Assembly: GCF_001418655.1 (NCBI RefSeq)
Contig: NZ_LIQZ01000036.1
Location: forward strand, 1-64,000
From: Streptomyces phaeochromogenes
GTDB taxonomy: Bacteria > Actinomycetota > Actinomycetes > Streptomycetales > Streptomycetaceae
Length of the DNA: 64,000 nucleotides
Direction of reading: 5' to 3'
The notes under the pieces were generated by a model. That model was not told where the DNA came from and searched no databases. It was given only the letters and a program-made list of their open reading frames with translations. Numbering within the stretch: position 1 is the stretch's first letter; each line of letters starts with the position of its first letter. Below, piece after piece: positions 8,779-15,986 of this stretch. Made by a program: the position numbers and the translations under genes.

Positions 8779-9192
8779 ATGGGCAACTGGGTCGTCGTCG
8801 TGCAGTACTACAGCGACACGTACAGGACCGAGTTCATCCGGCGTGGGCTGGAGACGGAGGAACAGGCGCTGGAGGAGCTCCGCGCCGCCGTCCACACGTA
8901 CCTGCCGAGCAAGCACGTCGTCGAGCAGTGGCGCCAGGTGTACCGCCTCGCCGGCCAGGAGTCGTACCTGGTGGTGATCAAAGGCAGGCTGACGAAGTGG
9001 GAGTGTTCCCTGCGCGTCGCGGAGTTGATCTCGGACACGACCGATCCGTCCGCGCCCGAGCGGGCGCGGACGGAGGACGTTGTAGCAGAGGACGCCGTGC
9101 CGGAGGACGCTGCGCCGGAGGACAGTGCGGCGGAGGACAGTACGGCGGAGGTGTCCGACGGACCGCAGGACCGGATTCCGCCCGGCTACTGA
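8779..9192 (+). CDS. Hypothetical protein with acidic pentapeptide-repeat tail, 137 aa
   Basis: No family recognised. Residues 1-90 look like a small alpha/beta domain beginning MGNWVVVVQYYSDTYRTEF. After residue about 95 the sequence becomes a run of Glu-Asp pentads (EDVVA, EDAVP, EDAAP, EDSAA, EDSTA) and a short tail ending PPGY. The ATG at 8779 follows GAGGGGGAGGG. There is no signal peptide or membrane span, so it is probably cytosolic. The repeat is encoded by 15-bp units, so it may vary in length between strains. Confidence 0.72.
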   Translation: MGNWVVVVQYYSDTYRTEFIRRGLETEEQALEELRAAVHTYLPSKHVVEQWRQVYRLAGQESYLVVIKGRLTKWECSLRVAELISDTTDPSAPERARTEDVVAEDAVPEDAAPEDSAAEDSTAEVSDGPQDRIPPGY

Positions 9193-9234
9193 GCGGCGCG
9201 CCGAACTCCGCTCGGCCGGTCGCCGTCGCCGCCG

Positions 9235-9263
9235 CCGGTCAGCCGGTCAGCCGGTCAGCCGGT
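9235..9263. repeat. Tandem 8-bp repeat over the DoxX stop codon
   Basis: Three full CCGGTCAG units (9235-9258) plus a partial unit. The minus-strand DoxX stop (9255-9257) lies in the third unit, and the additional units supply further TGA triplets. Confidence 0.75.
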
Positions 9264-9638
9264 GAAGGAGTTGGGCCCGAAGCGGCCCCACGCGATGAAG
9301 GCCGCGAGTGCGAGATAGGCCAGGTTCAGCAGTACGAACCTGGATTCGCCGAGCCGGCCGTGGGTGACCATCGCGCCGATCATCAGCAGGACCCAGCAGA
9401 CGGCGGTCACCGGCACCAGGACGGGGGCGATGTCGAGTGCGGCGGGCAGGATCAGGCCCACCGCGGCCAGGAGTTCGAGGACGCCGAGGCCTTTGACGAA
9501 GCCGACGCCGGCGTCCTCGGTCCATCCCCCGCCGTGGGCCGCGGCCAGCGTCTCCTTGGGCACGAACGTCTTGCTGATGCCGCCGGCCAGGGCCACCGCG
9601 GCCAGCAGTCCGGCACAGATCCACAACGCGAGGTTCAT
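9255..9638 (-). CDS. DoxX family membrane protein
   Basis: A 127-residue, four-helix DoxX-like membrane protein. Hydrophobic helices lie at about residues 2-20 (NLALWICAGLLAAVALAGG), 45-64, 70-90 and 100-118. Typical DoxX features are the N-terminal GGISKTF stretch after helix 1 and the GLGVLELLAAVGLILP segment. Proteins of this family have been tied to redox or oxidative-stress roles, but the biochemical activity is unknown here. ATG 9638 with AGGAGC 9 nt upstream is preferred over a longer frame to 9728. The gene diverges from the ArsC-like gene, with 143 bp between starts. Confidence 0.85.
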   Translation of the reverse strand: MNLALWICAGLLAAVALAGGISKTFVPKETLAAAHGGGWTEDAGVGFVKGLGVLELLAAVGLILPAALDIAPVLVPVTAVCWVLLMIGAMVTHGRLGESRFVLLNLAYLALAAFIAWGRFGPNSFTG

Positions 9639-9781
9639 GGGGGTCACGCTCCTGTTGCTCGGCGTCTCGCTCCACCGCTCCGGTGGGGTTCGGGCATGGA
9701 GACGCCGGACGGCGGAGATCTGTGACATGGCGGCGCCGCCCTTGAGGCGGGGGCGAGGCGGCCGGGCATACCTTGTGCGGT

Positions 9782-10171
9782 ATGGAGATCTGGATCAATC
9801 CGGCATGTTCGAAGTGCCGCAGCGCCATCAATCTGCTGGACGAGGAGGGGGCCGCGTACACGGTTCGGCGGTACTTGGAGGACGTGCCGAGCGAGGCCGA
9901 GATCCGGGAGGTCCTGGAGCGGCTCGGGCTTGAGCCCTGGGACATCACCAGGACCCAGGAGGCCGCCGCGAAGGAGCTGGGGTTGAAGGAGTGGGCCCGG
10001 GACGCCGGTTCGCGGGAGCGGTGGGTCGCGGCGCTGGCGGAGCATCCTCGGCTCATCCAGCGGCCGATCATCACCGCGGACGACGGAACCGCCGTCGTGG
10101 CACGTACGGACGAGGCTGTACGGGACGCGCTGGGCCGAAGTCAAGATGAGGATCCCTCAACTTCCGTGTGA
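9782..10171 (+). CDS. ArsC/Spx-type thioredoxin-fold protein (arsenate reductase family)
   Basis: A 129-residue member of the ArsC/Spx/YffB family. The N-terminus MEIWINPACSKCR places the family cysteine at Cys9, with an extra Cys12 (CxxC), followed by the usual pattern ending in RPIITADDGTAVVARTDEAV, which matches the C-terminal ArsC block. It might reduce arsenate using thioredoxin or glutathione-like thiols, but no ars genes are nearby and many family members have other redox roles. ATG 9782 lacks a ribosome site. TACCTT at 9769-9774 could be a -10 for a leaderless transcript. Confidence 0.82.
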   Translation: MEIWINPACSKCRSAINLLDEEGAAYTVRRYLEDVPSEAEIREVLERLGLEPWDITRTQEAAAKELGLKEWARDAGSRERWVAALAEHPRLIQRPIITADDGTAVVARTDEAVRDALGRSQDEDPSTSV

Positions 10172-10279
10172 TCTTTGTTACTTGGGTGACTCGTGTGAGC
10201 TGATGAGCAACCCCGTTCGGTATCTCGTACATAGCGGCGGACGGTCACCGCCAGGGGTGGCCGGGGACAGGAGCCGTTC

Positions 10280-10963
10280 ATGTCACGCAGGAGAACTCTC
10301 GGCCCGAAGAAGAAGATCGCGCTGCTGGTGAGCGCGGCGGCCGTGGCCGGCGGCGGGGCCTTCGCCTTCGCCGCCACCTCGAACGCGAGCACCAACGCTC
10401 CGGCCGCGCAGTCCTCGGTGGTCTGCGACGGTCTGGCCACCGCGCTCGGCAACAACGAGAAGTTCATCGAGGGGCAGCGCACCAGCCCGGACGCCCAGTC
10501 CGAGGCGCGGATCGCCAACCGCGAAGCGGTGATCGCCCAGATCAAGGTCCAGCAGGAGGCCTCCGGCTGTGAGGTCGGCGAGTCCTCACAGGCAGGCGCG
10601 CCCCAGGGGACGCCCGCCGAGTCGGCCCCGCCCGCCGCCGACCCCGCCGAGCAGCCCTCGACAGCGTTGTCATCGCCCGCCGCCGGTGACGCGGGCGATG
10701 ACAACGCTGTCGGCGGCCAGCAGGTCTGCAACGGCTCCACCGTCACCCTCTCCGGCGAGGACGGCGCCCCCGCGGCGTCCAGCAACCAGTTCCCGGCCGG
10801 TACGAAGCTGAAGGTCACGAACCTGGACAACAACAAGTCCACGACCGTGGAGGTCACTTCGGTCTCCGGCAGCTGCGCGCTCCTGAACAACGCGGCGTTC
10901 GAGCAGGTCCGCGAGCCCGGCAAGTTCCTGATCCGCAGGGCCCTCATCGAGAAGGTGGGCTGA
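10280..10963 (+). CDS. Secreted protein with Cys-bracketed helical module and beta-barrel-like C-terminus
   Basis: A 227-residue exported protein. A basic N-terminus and hydrophobic stretch (LLVSAAAVAGGGAFAFA) form a signal peptide or anchor. Residues about 49-97 are a helical hairpin bounded by two cysteines (VVCDG ... SGCEVG). An Ala/Pro-rich linker follows, then a C-terminal domain (about 145-227, VCNGSTVTLSG ... FLIRRALIEKVG) that resembles a small double-psi beta barrel and has two cysteines. ATG 10280 has GGAG about 10 nt upstream (GACAGGAGCCGTTC). The linker contains a perfect 22-bp inverted repeat. The cysteine-bracketed module resembles that of the DUF1996 protein at 18221. Function unknown. 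Confidence 0.78.
   Translation: MSRRRTLGPKKKIALLVSAAAVAGGGAFAFAATSNASTNAPAAQSSVVCDGLATALGNNEKFIEGQRTSPDAQSEARIANREAVIAQIKVQQEASGCEVGESSQAGAPQGTPAESAPPAADPAEQPSTALSSPAAGDAGDDNAVGGQQVCNGSTVTLSGEDGAPAASSNQFPAGTKLKVTNLDNNKSTTVEVTSVSGSCALLNNAAFEQVREPGKFLIRRALIEKVG
10659..10712. repeat. Perfect 22-bp inverted repeat inside a coding sequence
   Basis: Arms 10659-10680 and 10691-10712 are exact reverse complements, separated by 10 bp. The core of the left arm is ACAGCGTTGTCATCGCCCGC. It encodes the Ala/Ser/Asp linker of the secreted protein, and the mRNA would form an exceptionally stable hairpin. Confidence 0.9.
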
Positions 10964-11007
10964 CGGGGGACGGCTCCCGTCGGTGAGACCCCGCCGCGAG
11001 TGACCGT

Positions 11008-11865
11008 TCAGGCCGCCAGGAAGCCGGTCAGCCTGCGGTTCAGCTCGGCGGGGTCCGTGTGAGGCAGCGCGTGGTGCGACACGTCCGGCAGGACGGCCAC
11101 CTCCGCGCGCGGCAACAGGGTGGCGGCGCGAGCCGCCACCCGTCGTGCGTCATGGGCCCTGCTCCTCTCCGCCAGCAGGACCAGGACCGGCAGACCGAGC
11201 GCGCGCAGGGCCTCCGGCTCGGGGGCCGGGCCCGTCACCGGCCGTACGAGCGGGAACGTGCTGGCCTCCTCCTGAAGACGCAGCCAGTCGTGGTCGAGCG
11301 GGACTCCCCCGGTCTCCCACTCCAGGAAGGCGCGCAGCCGGCGGGGCGAGCGCCGCAGCATCATCGACCCGGCACGCAGCAGGTAGGCCGCCCTGAACCC
11401 GGAGAAGCACTTCGTCGGGTCGAGGAGGAACAGACGGCTCACCCGCTCCGGCGCGTACAGCGCGTACTGCAGGGCGATCCAGCCGCCGTACGAGTGCCCG
11501 CCCAGGTGGATCCGGGCGGCCGGGGCGGCGCCCATGTCGTGCAGCAGCGCGCCGACGAGTTCGTCGAGCCACGCGGTGAGGTCTTCGACCGTGCGCAGGG
11601 GGCTCTCGGTATCGCGTACGCTGCGGCCCGGTTCGCCGATCAGGTCGACGGCGTGGACCCGGTGCGTACGGGCGAGTTCGGCCGCGTTGGCGAACCAGGA
11701 GGCCGAGGTGGCGCCGCCTCCGCCCGGTAACAGGAGGAGCGGGGCGCCGTCGCGCGGACCGCAGACGTTGACCACCGTCTCGCCGAAGGCGGTGCGGACG
11801 CTGATCTCCTCCCGGTCGGCGGGCCACTTGGCCATGACCTTGTCGTACGCCACGCTGAAGTTCAT
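11008..11865 (-). CDS. Alpha/beta-fold hydrolase
   Basis: A 285-residue alpha/beta hydrolase, soluble. The oxyanion region is LLLLPGGGGATSASWF, the nucleophile elbow is GGHSYGGW, and the C-terminal histidine lies in DVSHHALPHTD. The substrate is unknown. ATG 11865 is preceded by GGAGGGGAAGGG; an ATG at 11886 with AGAGGG upstream would add 7 residues. It diverges from a MarR regulator across an 84-bp region holding CGAGAT repeats, so the regulator probably represses both genes. The hydrolase may act on the MarR ligand, which is inference from context only. Confidence 0.85.
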   Translation of the reverse strand: MNFSVAYDKVMAKWPADREEISVRTAFGETVVNVCGPRDGAPLLLLPGGGGATSASWFANAAELARTHRVHAVDLIGEPGRSVRDTESPLRTVEDLTAWLDELVGALLHDMGAAPAARIHLGGHSYGGWIALQYALYAPERVSRLFLLDPTKCFSGFRAAYLLRAGSMMLRRSPRRLRAFLEWETGGVPLDHDWLRLQEEASTFPLVRPVTGPAPEPEALRALGLPVLVLLAERSRAHDARRVAARAATLLPRAEVAVLPDVSHHALPHTDPAELNRRLTGFLAA

Positions 11866-11897
11866 GCTGCCCTTCCCCTCCCCCATGTTCCCTCTAT

Positions 11898-11933
11898 TAT
11901 CTCGCTGAACGAGATACTCACTCATCGAGATGA
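11898..11933. promoter_or_regulatory. Candidate MarR operator in the divergent hydrolase/marR promoter
   Basis: TATCTCG (11898-11904) and CGAGATA (11910-11916) form an inverted repeat around CTGAA. A further CGAGAT lies at 11926-11931 inside TCATC-GA-GATGA. The sites lie between two divergent starts, the usual place for a MarR autoregulatory operator. Confidence 0.65.
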
Positions 11934-11949
11934 TAGACGGGGACGCGGT

Positions 11950-12420
11950 GTGAAGGACCTGGGGCCCGAGATGGAGATCGTCCATCTCCTGCGCGCGGCC
12001 ACCGTCGAACTCGGCCTGCACAGCGCCCGGTTCGCACACGACAACGGCATGCACGCCACGGACGTCCGGGCGCTGATCTGCCTCATGGACGCCCGCAGGG
12101 ACGGGACCGAGATGACGGCGGGCCGGCTCGGCGGTCTGCTCGGACTCAACTCGGCGGGGACCACCGCCGTCGTCGACCGGCTCGAACGGCTGGGGCACGC
12201 GCGGCGGGTACGGGACGGACGCGACCGGCGCCGGGTGCTCGTCGAGGTGGAGAAACGGGCGGTCGAACTGGGCCAGGCCTTTTTCGGCCCGCTCATCGGC
12301 CGGTCCGTGGAACTGCTCCGGGGGTACGACGAGCGTGAACTGGCCGCGATCCGGGGCTTCCTGACGGGCGTACGGGAGGCCGCGTCGGGCGCGGCGTCGG
12401 GCGCGGAGCCGGATGGGTGA
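11950..12420 (+). CDS. MarR family transcriptional regulator
   Basis: A 156-residue MarR-type winged-helix repressor, expected to be a DNA-binding dimer in the cytosol. The DNA-binding core is MTAGRLGGLLGLNSAGTTAVVDRLERLGHARRVRDGRDRR in two parts: recognition helix around NSAGTTAVVDRL and wing around RVRDGRDRRRV. The start GTG 11950 gives MKDLGPEMEIVHLLRAATVEL. It diverges from the alpha/beta hydrolase and the intervening CGAGAT palindrome is the likely autoregulatory site. The ligand is unknown. Confidence 0.88.
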   Translation: MKDLGPEMEIVHLLRAATVELGLHSARFAHDNGMHATDVRALICLMDARRDGTEMTAGRLGGLLGLNSAGTTAVVDRLERLGHARRVRDGRDRRRVLVEVEKRAVELGQAFFGPLIGRSVELLRGYDERELAAIRGFLTGVREAASGAASGAEPDG

Positions 12421-12751
12421 TCCGGACCCGCGGCCGAGTCCGGTGGTCGTTCGCCCGTGCGACTGTCCGGCCGCCGGGGCGAAACCCATCGCATACGAGG
12501 ACCTGGGCGAGGATCCGGGGCGGGGCGGGCGTCGTGCGGAATCCGCTGTTCGGGAGGCGGGTGCGCGGCGCGCGAACGCTCTCAGCGAGTGAGTCGCAGC
12601 ACAGAGGCACCAGGTAACACGGGGTTCACGTTCGAGCAATGATCGGGAAATCGCCTGTTGACAGGCTTCCCGGCATCCCCGCGGCGCCCCGCTGCCGCAG
12701 CGCCGCAGCACCCGCATTGCGCTGAGAGACCCACCCCGAAGGATGTGGCCC
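12421..12751. other. Intergenic region between marR and glnII
   Basis: About 330 bp without a convincing gene; short open frames here lack ribosome sites or recognisable products. The second half is the glnII control region with a GlnR-like element at 12614-12651. After that lies CCTGTTGACAGG (12653-12664), a 12-bp palindrome that contains a possible -35 (TTGACA). Confidence 0.5.
12614..12651 (+). promoter_or_regulatory. Candidate GlnR site upstream of glnII
   Basis: Four pentamers at 11-bp spacing: GTAAC (12614-12618), TTCAC (12625-12629), GCAAT (12636-12640), GAAAT (12647-12651). Two are of the gTnAC type and two of the GaAAc type, but ordered a-a-b-b instead of the canonical a-b-a-b. It lies 101 bp before the glnII start. 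Published work shows glnII is a GlnR target in Streptomyces. Confidence 0.6.
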
Positions 12752-13780
12752 GTGACCTTCAAGGCTGAGTACATCTGGATCGACGGCACCGAGCCGACGG
12801 CCAAGCTCCGTTCGAAGACGAAGATACTGGCCGACGACGCGAAGGGTGCGGAGCTGCCGATCTGGGGCTTCGACGGGTCCTCCACGAACCAGGCCGAGGG
12901 TCACGCCTCCGACCGCGTGCTCAAGCCGGTCGCGACCTTCCCGGACCCGATCCGCGGCGGCGACGACGTACTCGTCATGTGCGAGGTCCTCAACATCGAC
13001 ATGACGCCGCACGAGTCCAACACCCGTGCCGCGCTCACCGAGGTCTCGGAGAAGTTCGCCGCGCAGGAGCCGATCTTCGGCATCGAGCAGGAGTACACCT
13101 TCTTCGACGGCGAGCGCCCGCTCGGCTTCCCCGTCGGCGGCTTCCCGGCCCCGCAGGGCGGCTACTACTGCGGCGTCGGCGCCGACGAGATCTTCGGCCG
13201 TGAGATCGTCGAGGCCCACCTGGACAACTGTCTCAAGGCCGGTCTCGCCATCTCCGGCATCAACGCCGAGGTCATGCCCGGCCAGTGGGAGTTCCAGGTC
13301 GGCCCGGTCTCCCCGCTGGAGGTCTCCGACCACCTGTGGGTGGCCCGCTGGCTGCTCTACCGCACCGCCGAGGACTTCGACGTCTCCGCGACGCTGGACC
13401 CGAAGCCGGTGAAGGGCGACTGGAACGGCGCCGGTGCGCACACCAACTTCTCCACCAAGGCGATGCGCGAGGGTTACGACGCGATCATCACCGCGTGCGA
13501 GTCGCTGGGCGAGGGCTCCAAGCCGCTCGACCACGTCAAGAACTACGGCGCCGGCATCGACGACCGGCTGACCGGTCTGCACGAGACCGCCCCGTGGAAC
13601 GAGTACTCCTACGGTGTGTCCAACCGTGGTGCCTCGGTGCGTATCCCGTGGCAGGTCGAGAAGGACGGCAAGGGGTACATCGAGGACCGTCGGCCCAACG
13701 CCAACGTCGACCCGTACGTGGTGACGCGGCTGATCGTCGACACGTGCTGCTCCGCCCTTGAGAAGGCCGGGCAGGTCTGA
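12752..13780 (+). CDS. glnII: Glutamine synthetase type II (eukaryotic-like)
   Basis: Eukaryotic-type glutamine synthetase, 342 residues, matching the usual length of about 343. Visible motifs are IWGFDGSSTNQAEG (start of the catalytic barrel), FGIEQEYTFFD, NGAGAHTNFSTK, the ATP-binding KNYGAGIDDRLTGLHET, and SNRGASVRIP. It lacks an adenylylation site, so GlnE should not control it. I chose GTG 12752 (MTFKAEYIWIDG) because the in-frame ATG at 12743 lies on the GAAGGA ribosome site. It sits behind a GlnR-like element and before a 17-bp-stem terminator, so it is monocistronic and probably nitrogen regulated. Confidence 0.97.
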   Translation: MTFKAEYIWIDGTEPTAKLRSKTKILADDAKGAELPIWGFDGSSTNQAEGHASDRVLKPVATFPDPIRGGDDVLVMCEVLNIDMTPHESNTRAALTEVSEKFAAQEPIFGIEQEYTFFDGERPLGFPVGGFPAPQGGYYCGVGADEIFGREIVEAHLDNCLKAGLAISGINAEVMPGQWEFQVGPVSPLEVSDHLWVARWLLYRTAEDFDVSATLDPKPVKGDWNGAGAHTNFSTKAMREGYDAIITACESLGEGSKPLDHVKNYGAGIDDRLTGLHETAPWNEYSYGVSNRGASVRIPWQVEKDGKGYIEDRRPNANVDPYVVTRLIVDTCCSALEKAGQV

Positions 13781-13796
13781 TTCGGCTGTTGCTCTT

Positions 13797-13835
13797 CGGA
13801 AGGGGTGCCCACCTTCGTGGTGGGCACCCCTTCCG
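13797..13835 (+). terminator. Terminator of glnII
   Basis: CGGAAGGGGTGCCCACC (13797-13813) pairs perfectly with GGTGGGCACCCCTTCCG (13819-13835) over a 5-nt loop, 16 nt after the glnII stop. Confidence 0.88.
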
Positions 13836-13940
13836 CGTTCCGTCAGGGGTGGTGCCGGGAGCCCCGCGCCCCTGGCCGGTCGGCGTCCGACCAGTGAGAG
13901 AAGGGTGCTGTCGGGATCGGGACTCTGCTTCAATGGGAGC

Positions 13941-14063
13941 ATGACCGGCTTCCAGGAGTTCATCGCGACGGGGCGTCGTGATCTTGAGCCCTTCTGGCCT
14001 TCCCGGCAGCATCACGACTTCGACCGGGTGTGTTGTCGCGCGGTGAACGCGCGGGCCCTCTAA
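13941..14063 (+). CDS. Possible 40-aa leader peptide with tandem Cys codons
   Basis: ATG 13941 is preceded by GGGAGC at the right distance. The 40 codons end MTGF...DFDRVCCRAVNARAL and use TGT-TGT for Cys31-Cys32, although TGC is the normal Cys codon in this genome. The segment RQHHDFDRVCCR resembles the R-x-H-x-D-x-x-R pattern I recall in predicted actinobacterial leader peptides upstream of sulfur genes. After the stop (14061-14063) comes CGGCCTTCGGCC, a small hairpin. The next gene starts 79 nt later. Whether it is a cysteine-sensing leader or a small protein cannot be decided here. Confidence 0.5.
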   Translation: MTGFQEFIATGRRDLEPFWPSRQHHDFDRVCCRAVNARAL

Positions 14064-14142
14064 AGCCGTACATCCCGGCCTTCGGCCAGCGCGCACGACG
14101 TACGTCCTCCGACGACCTCTCGCGCGAAAGAGCTGACCTCTC

Positions 14143-14739
14143 ATGGCGAACACCCGTTCCTTCTCGTCCGTTGCCACCGCCCCCTCCACGGCACCTTCCC
14201 CAGTCCCTGCCGCGGGCTCGGCGCGCCATCGACTGCGTGCCGTCGACCGGGACGAGGTGGTCGACGTCACGGCCCTTCTCCCGCCGGGCGCCACCTGGCT
14301 GCCCGCTCCCCCGCACACCCTGCCCACGCTGCCGGGCCGGCCGCCGATGATCGGGTACCTGGTCCTCGTACCGGCCGACCAGCCGTCGCTCCTGCCGGTC
14401 GCCGTGCCGGACGCGGACCCGGCGGGGCCGGAGGACGCGGGCGACGACTCCCTCGTACGCGTCGACACCGTGCGGCGCACGGCCGAGGTGGGCGGGCGAC
14501 CGCTCGATCTCACGTATCTGGAGTTCGAACTGCTCGCGCATCTCGTGGCGCATCCGCACCGCGTGCACAGCCGTGACCAGCTGGTCACCACGGTGTGGGG
14601 CTACGGGCACGTGGGCGACGGCCGGACCGTGGACGTCCACATCGCCCGGCTGCGCCGCAAGCTCGGGGCGGAGCACCGGGAGGCGATCCAGACGGTGCGG
14701 CGCGTGGGGTACAAGTACACGCCGCCGACCGCGAGCTGA
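14143..14739 (+). CDS. OmpR/PhoB-type winged-helix regulator without receiver domain
   Basis: A 198-residue DNA-binding protein. The C-terminal about 95 residues are a Trans_reg_C winged helix: LTYLEFELLAHLVAHPHRVHSRDQL, TVDVHIARLRRKL and VRRVGYKY are standard blocks. The first 90 residues are Ala/Pro-rich and contain no phospho-acceptor receiver, so the protein is an orphan that is not an ordinary response regulator. ATG 14143 has no clear ribosome site. A candidate 40-codon leader ORF lies just upstream, which might control it. It is close to glnII but nothing in the sequence links it to nitrogen control. Confidence 0.85.
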   Translation: MANTRSFSSVATAPSTAPSPVPAAGSARHRLRAVDRDEVVDVTALLPPGATWLPAPPHTLPTLPGRPPMIGYLVLVPADQPSLLPVAVPDADPAGPEDAGDDSLVRVDTVRRTAEVGGRPLDLTYLEFELLAHLVAHPHRVHSRDQLVTTVWGYGHVGDGRTVDVHIARLRRKLGAEHREAIQTVRRVGYKYTPPTAS

Positions 14740-14872
14740 TCCCGAACCCGGTAACCGACCCCGTACCCGAACCCGTAGCCGTACCGCTCGGGGATTCGTC
14801 CGTCGGCGGAACGGTTCGTCTGTCGGCAGATTCGCGTTCCGTCGCGCGAGGCCGCCGGGCAGAGTCACCCGT

Positions 14873-15901
14873 ATGAGACTTCTGATGCTGGGCGGTACGG
14901 AGTTCGTGGGCCGGGCCGTCGTGGAGGCGGCCCTTGCCCGCGGCTGGGACGTGACCGTCTTCCACCGCGGGCGCCACGAACCTCCGGCAGGGGTGCGGTC
15001 CCTGTACGGCGACCGCACCGCGCCCGACGGACTCGCGGCCCTGGCCGGGACCGAGGAGGAGTGGGACGTCGTCGTCGACACCTGGTCCGCGGCACCTCGG
15101 GTAGTGCGGGACTCGGCGCGGCTGCTGGCGGGCCGCGCCCGGCGGTACGTGTACGTGTCGAGCTGTTCCGTGTACGCCTGGCCGCCCGCGGCGGGGTACG
15201 ACGAGCACAGCCCGGTGGTGGAGGGCGCCTCCGCGGACGCCGAGCAGACCGACTACGCGCGCGACAAGCGGGGCGGCGAACTGGCCGTGCTGGAGGCCTT
15301 CGGCAAGGAACGGGCGCTTCTCGTACGGGCCGGCCTGATCCTCGGCCCGTACGAGAACATCGGGCGCCTGCCGTGGTGGCTGGACCGCATGGCGCGCGGC
15401 GGGCCAGTCCTCGCGCCCGGCCCCCGTGAACTCCCCCTCCAGTACGTCGACGTCCGCGATCTGGCCGAGTGGACCCTCGGGGCGGTGGAGGCGGGGGCGG
15501 AGGGCGCGTACAACGTCATCAGCCCGTCGGGGCACGCGACCATGGGGGCGCTGCTCGACGCGTGCGTCCAGGTCGCGGAAGGTCCGGCCACAGGCAGTCC
15601 GGCCGCGGAAGGTCCGGCCGAGCTCCGGTGGACCGATCCCGAGGTGGTTCTCGCGGCCGGGATCGAGCCGTGGATCCAGCTGCCGGTGTGGGTGCCGCCC
15701 GGCTCGGAGTCGTACGACGCGATGCACCGGGCTGATGTGTCCAGGGCGGTAGGGGACGGGCTGCGGTGCCGGCCGGTCGCCGAGACGGTGGCCGACACGT
15801 GGAGCTGGCTCCAGGGCATAGGAGGCATCGCTCCCCAGCGCCCCGACCGGCCGGTGGTCGGGCTCGACCCCTCGGTGGAGGCGAAGGTCCTGGGCGGCTG
15901 A
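14873..15901 (+). CDS. NAD-dependent epimerase/dehydratase family protein
   Basis: A 342-residue extended short-chain dehydrogenase/reductase-like protein. The N-terminal nucleotide motif is GGTEFVGRAVV (residues 7-17). A Ser-rich YVYVSSCSVYAW segment and a TDYARDKRGGE segment stand where the catalytic Ser/Thr and YxxxK occur. The usual tyrosine-lysine pair reads YARDK, so catalytic geometry is plausible. The substrate is unknown. ATG 14873 has no ribosome site, suggesting a leaderless transcript. A GC-rich terminator follows directly. It is most similar in style to reductases annotated as NAD-dependent epimerases acting on sugars or isoflavones. Confidence 0.83.
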   Translation: MRLLMLGGTEFVGRAVVEAALARGWDVTVFHRGRHEPPAGVRSLYGDRTAPDGLAALAGTEEEWDVVVDTWSAAPRVVRDSARLLAGRARRYVYVSSCSVYAWPPAAGYDEHSPVVEGASADAEQTDYARDKRGGELAVLEAFGKERALLVRAGLILGPYENIGRLPWWLDRMARGGPVLAPGPRELPLQYVDVRDLAEWTLGAVEAGAEGAYNVISPSGHATMGALLDACVQVAEGPATGSPAAEGPAELRWTDPEVVLAAGIEPWIQLPVWVPPGSESYDAMHRADVSRAVGDGLRCRPVAETVADTWSWLQGIGGIAPQRPDRPVVGLDPSVEAKVLGG

Positions 15902-15904
15902 GCA

Positions 15905-15938
15905 CCGGCGGGGGTGGCGTTGGCACCACCCCCGCCGG
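15905..15938 (+). terminator. Terminator after the epimerase gene
   Basis: CCGGCGGGGGTGG (15905-15917) pairs perfectly with CCACCCCCGCCGG (15926-15938) over an 8-nt loop. Confidence 0.82.
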
Positions 15939-15986
15939 GTGGTTCGGCCCAGTGACCGCGGGCGCGGGCTCGGCGAGACTGAGGGC

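Noticed and set aside
13758..14063. A 101-codon frame overlapping the glnII end and terminator
   Set aside because: It crosses the glnII stop and the terminator hairpin. Only its last 40 codons have a ribosome site; these are reported as a possible leader ORF.
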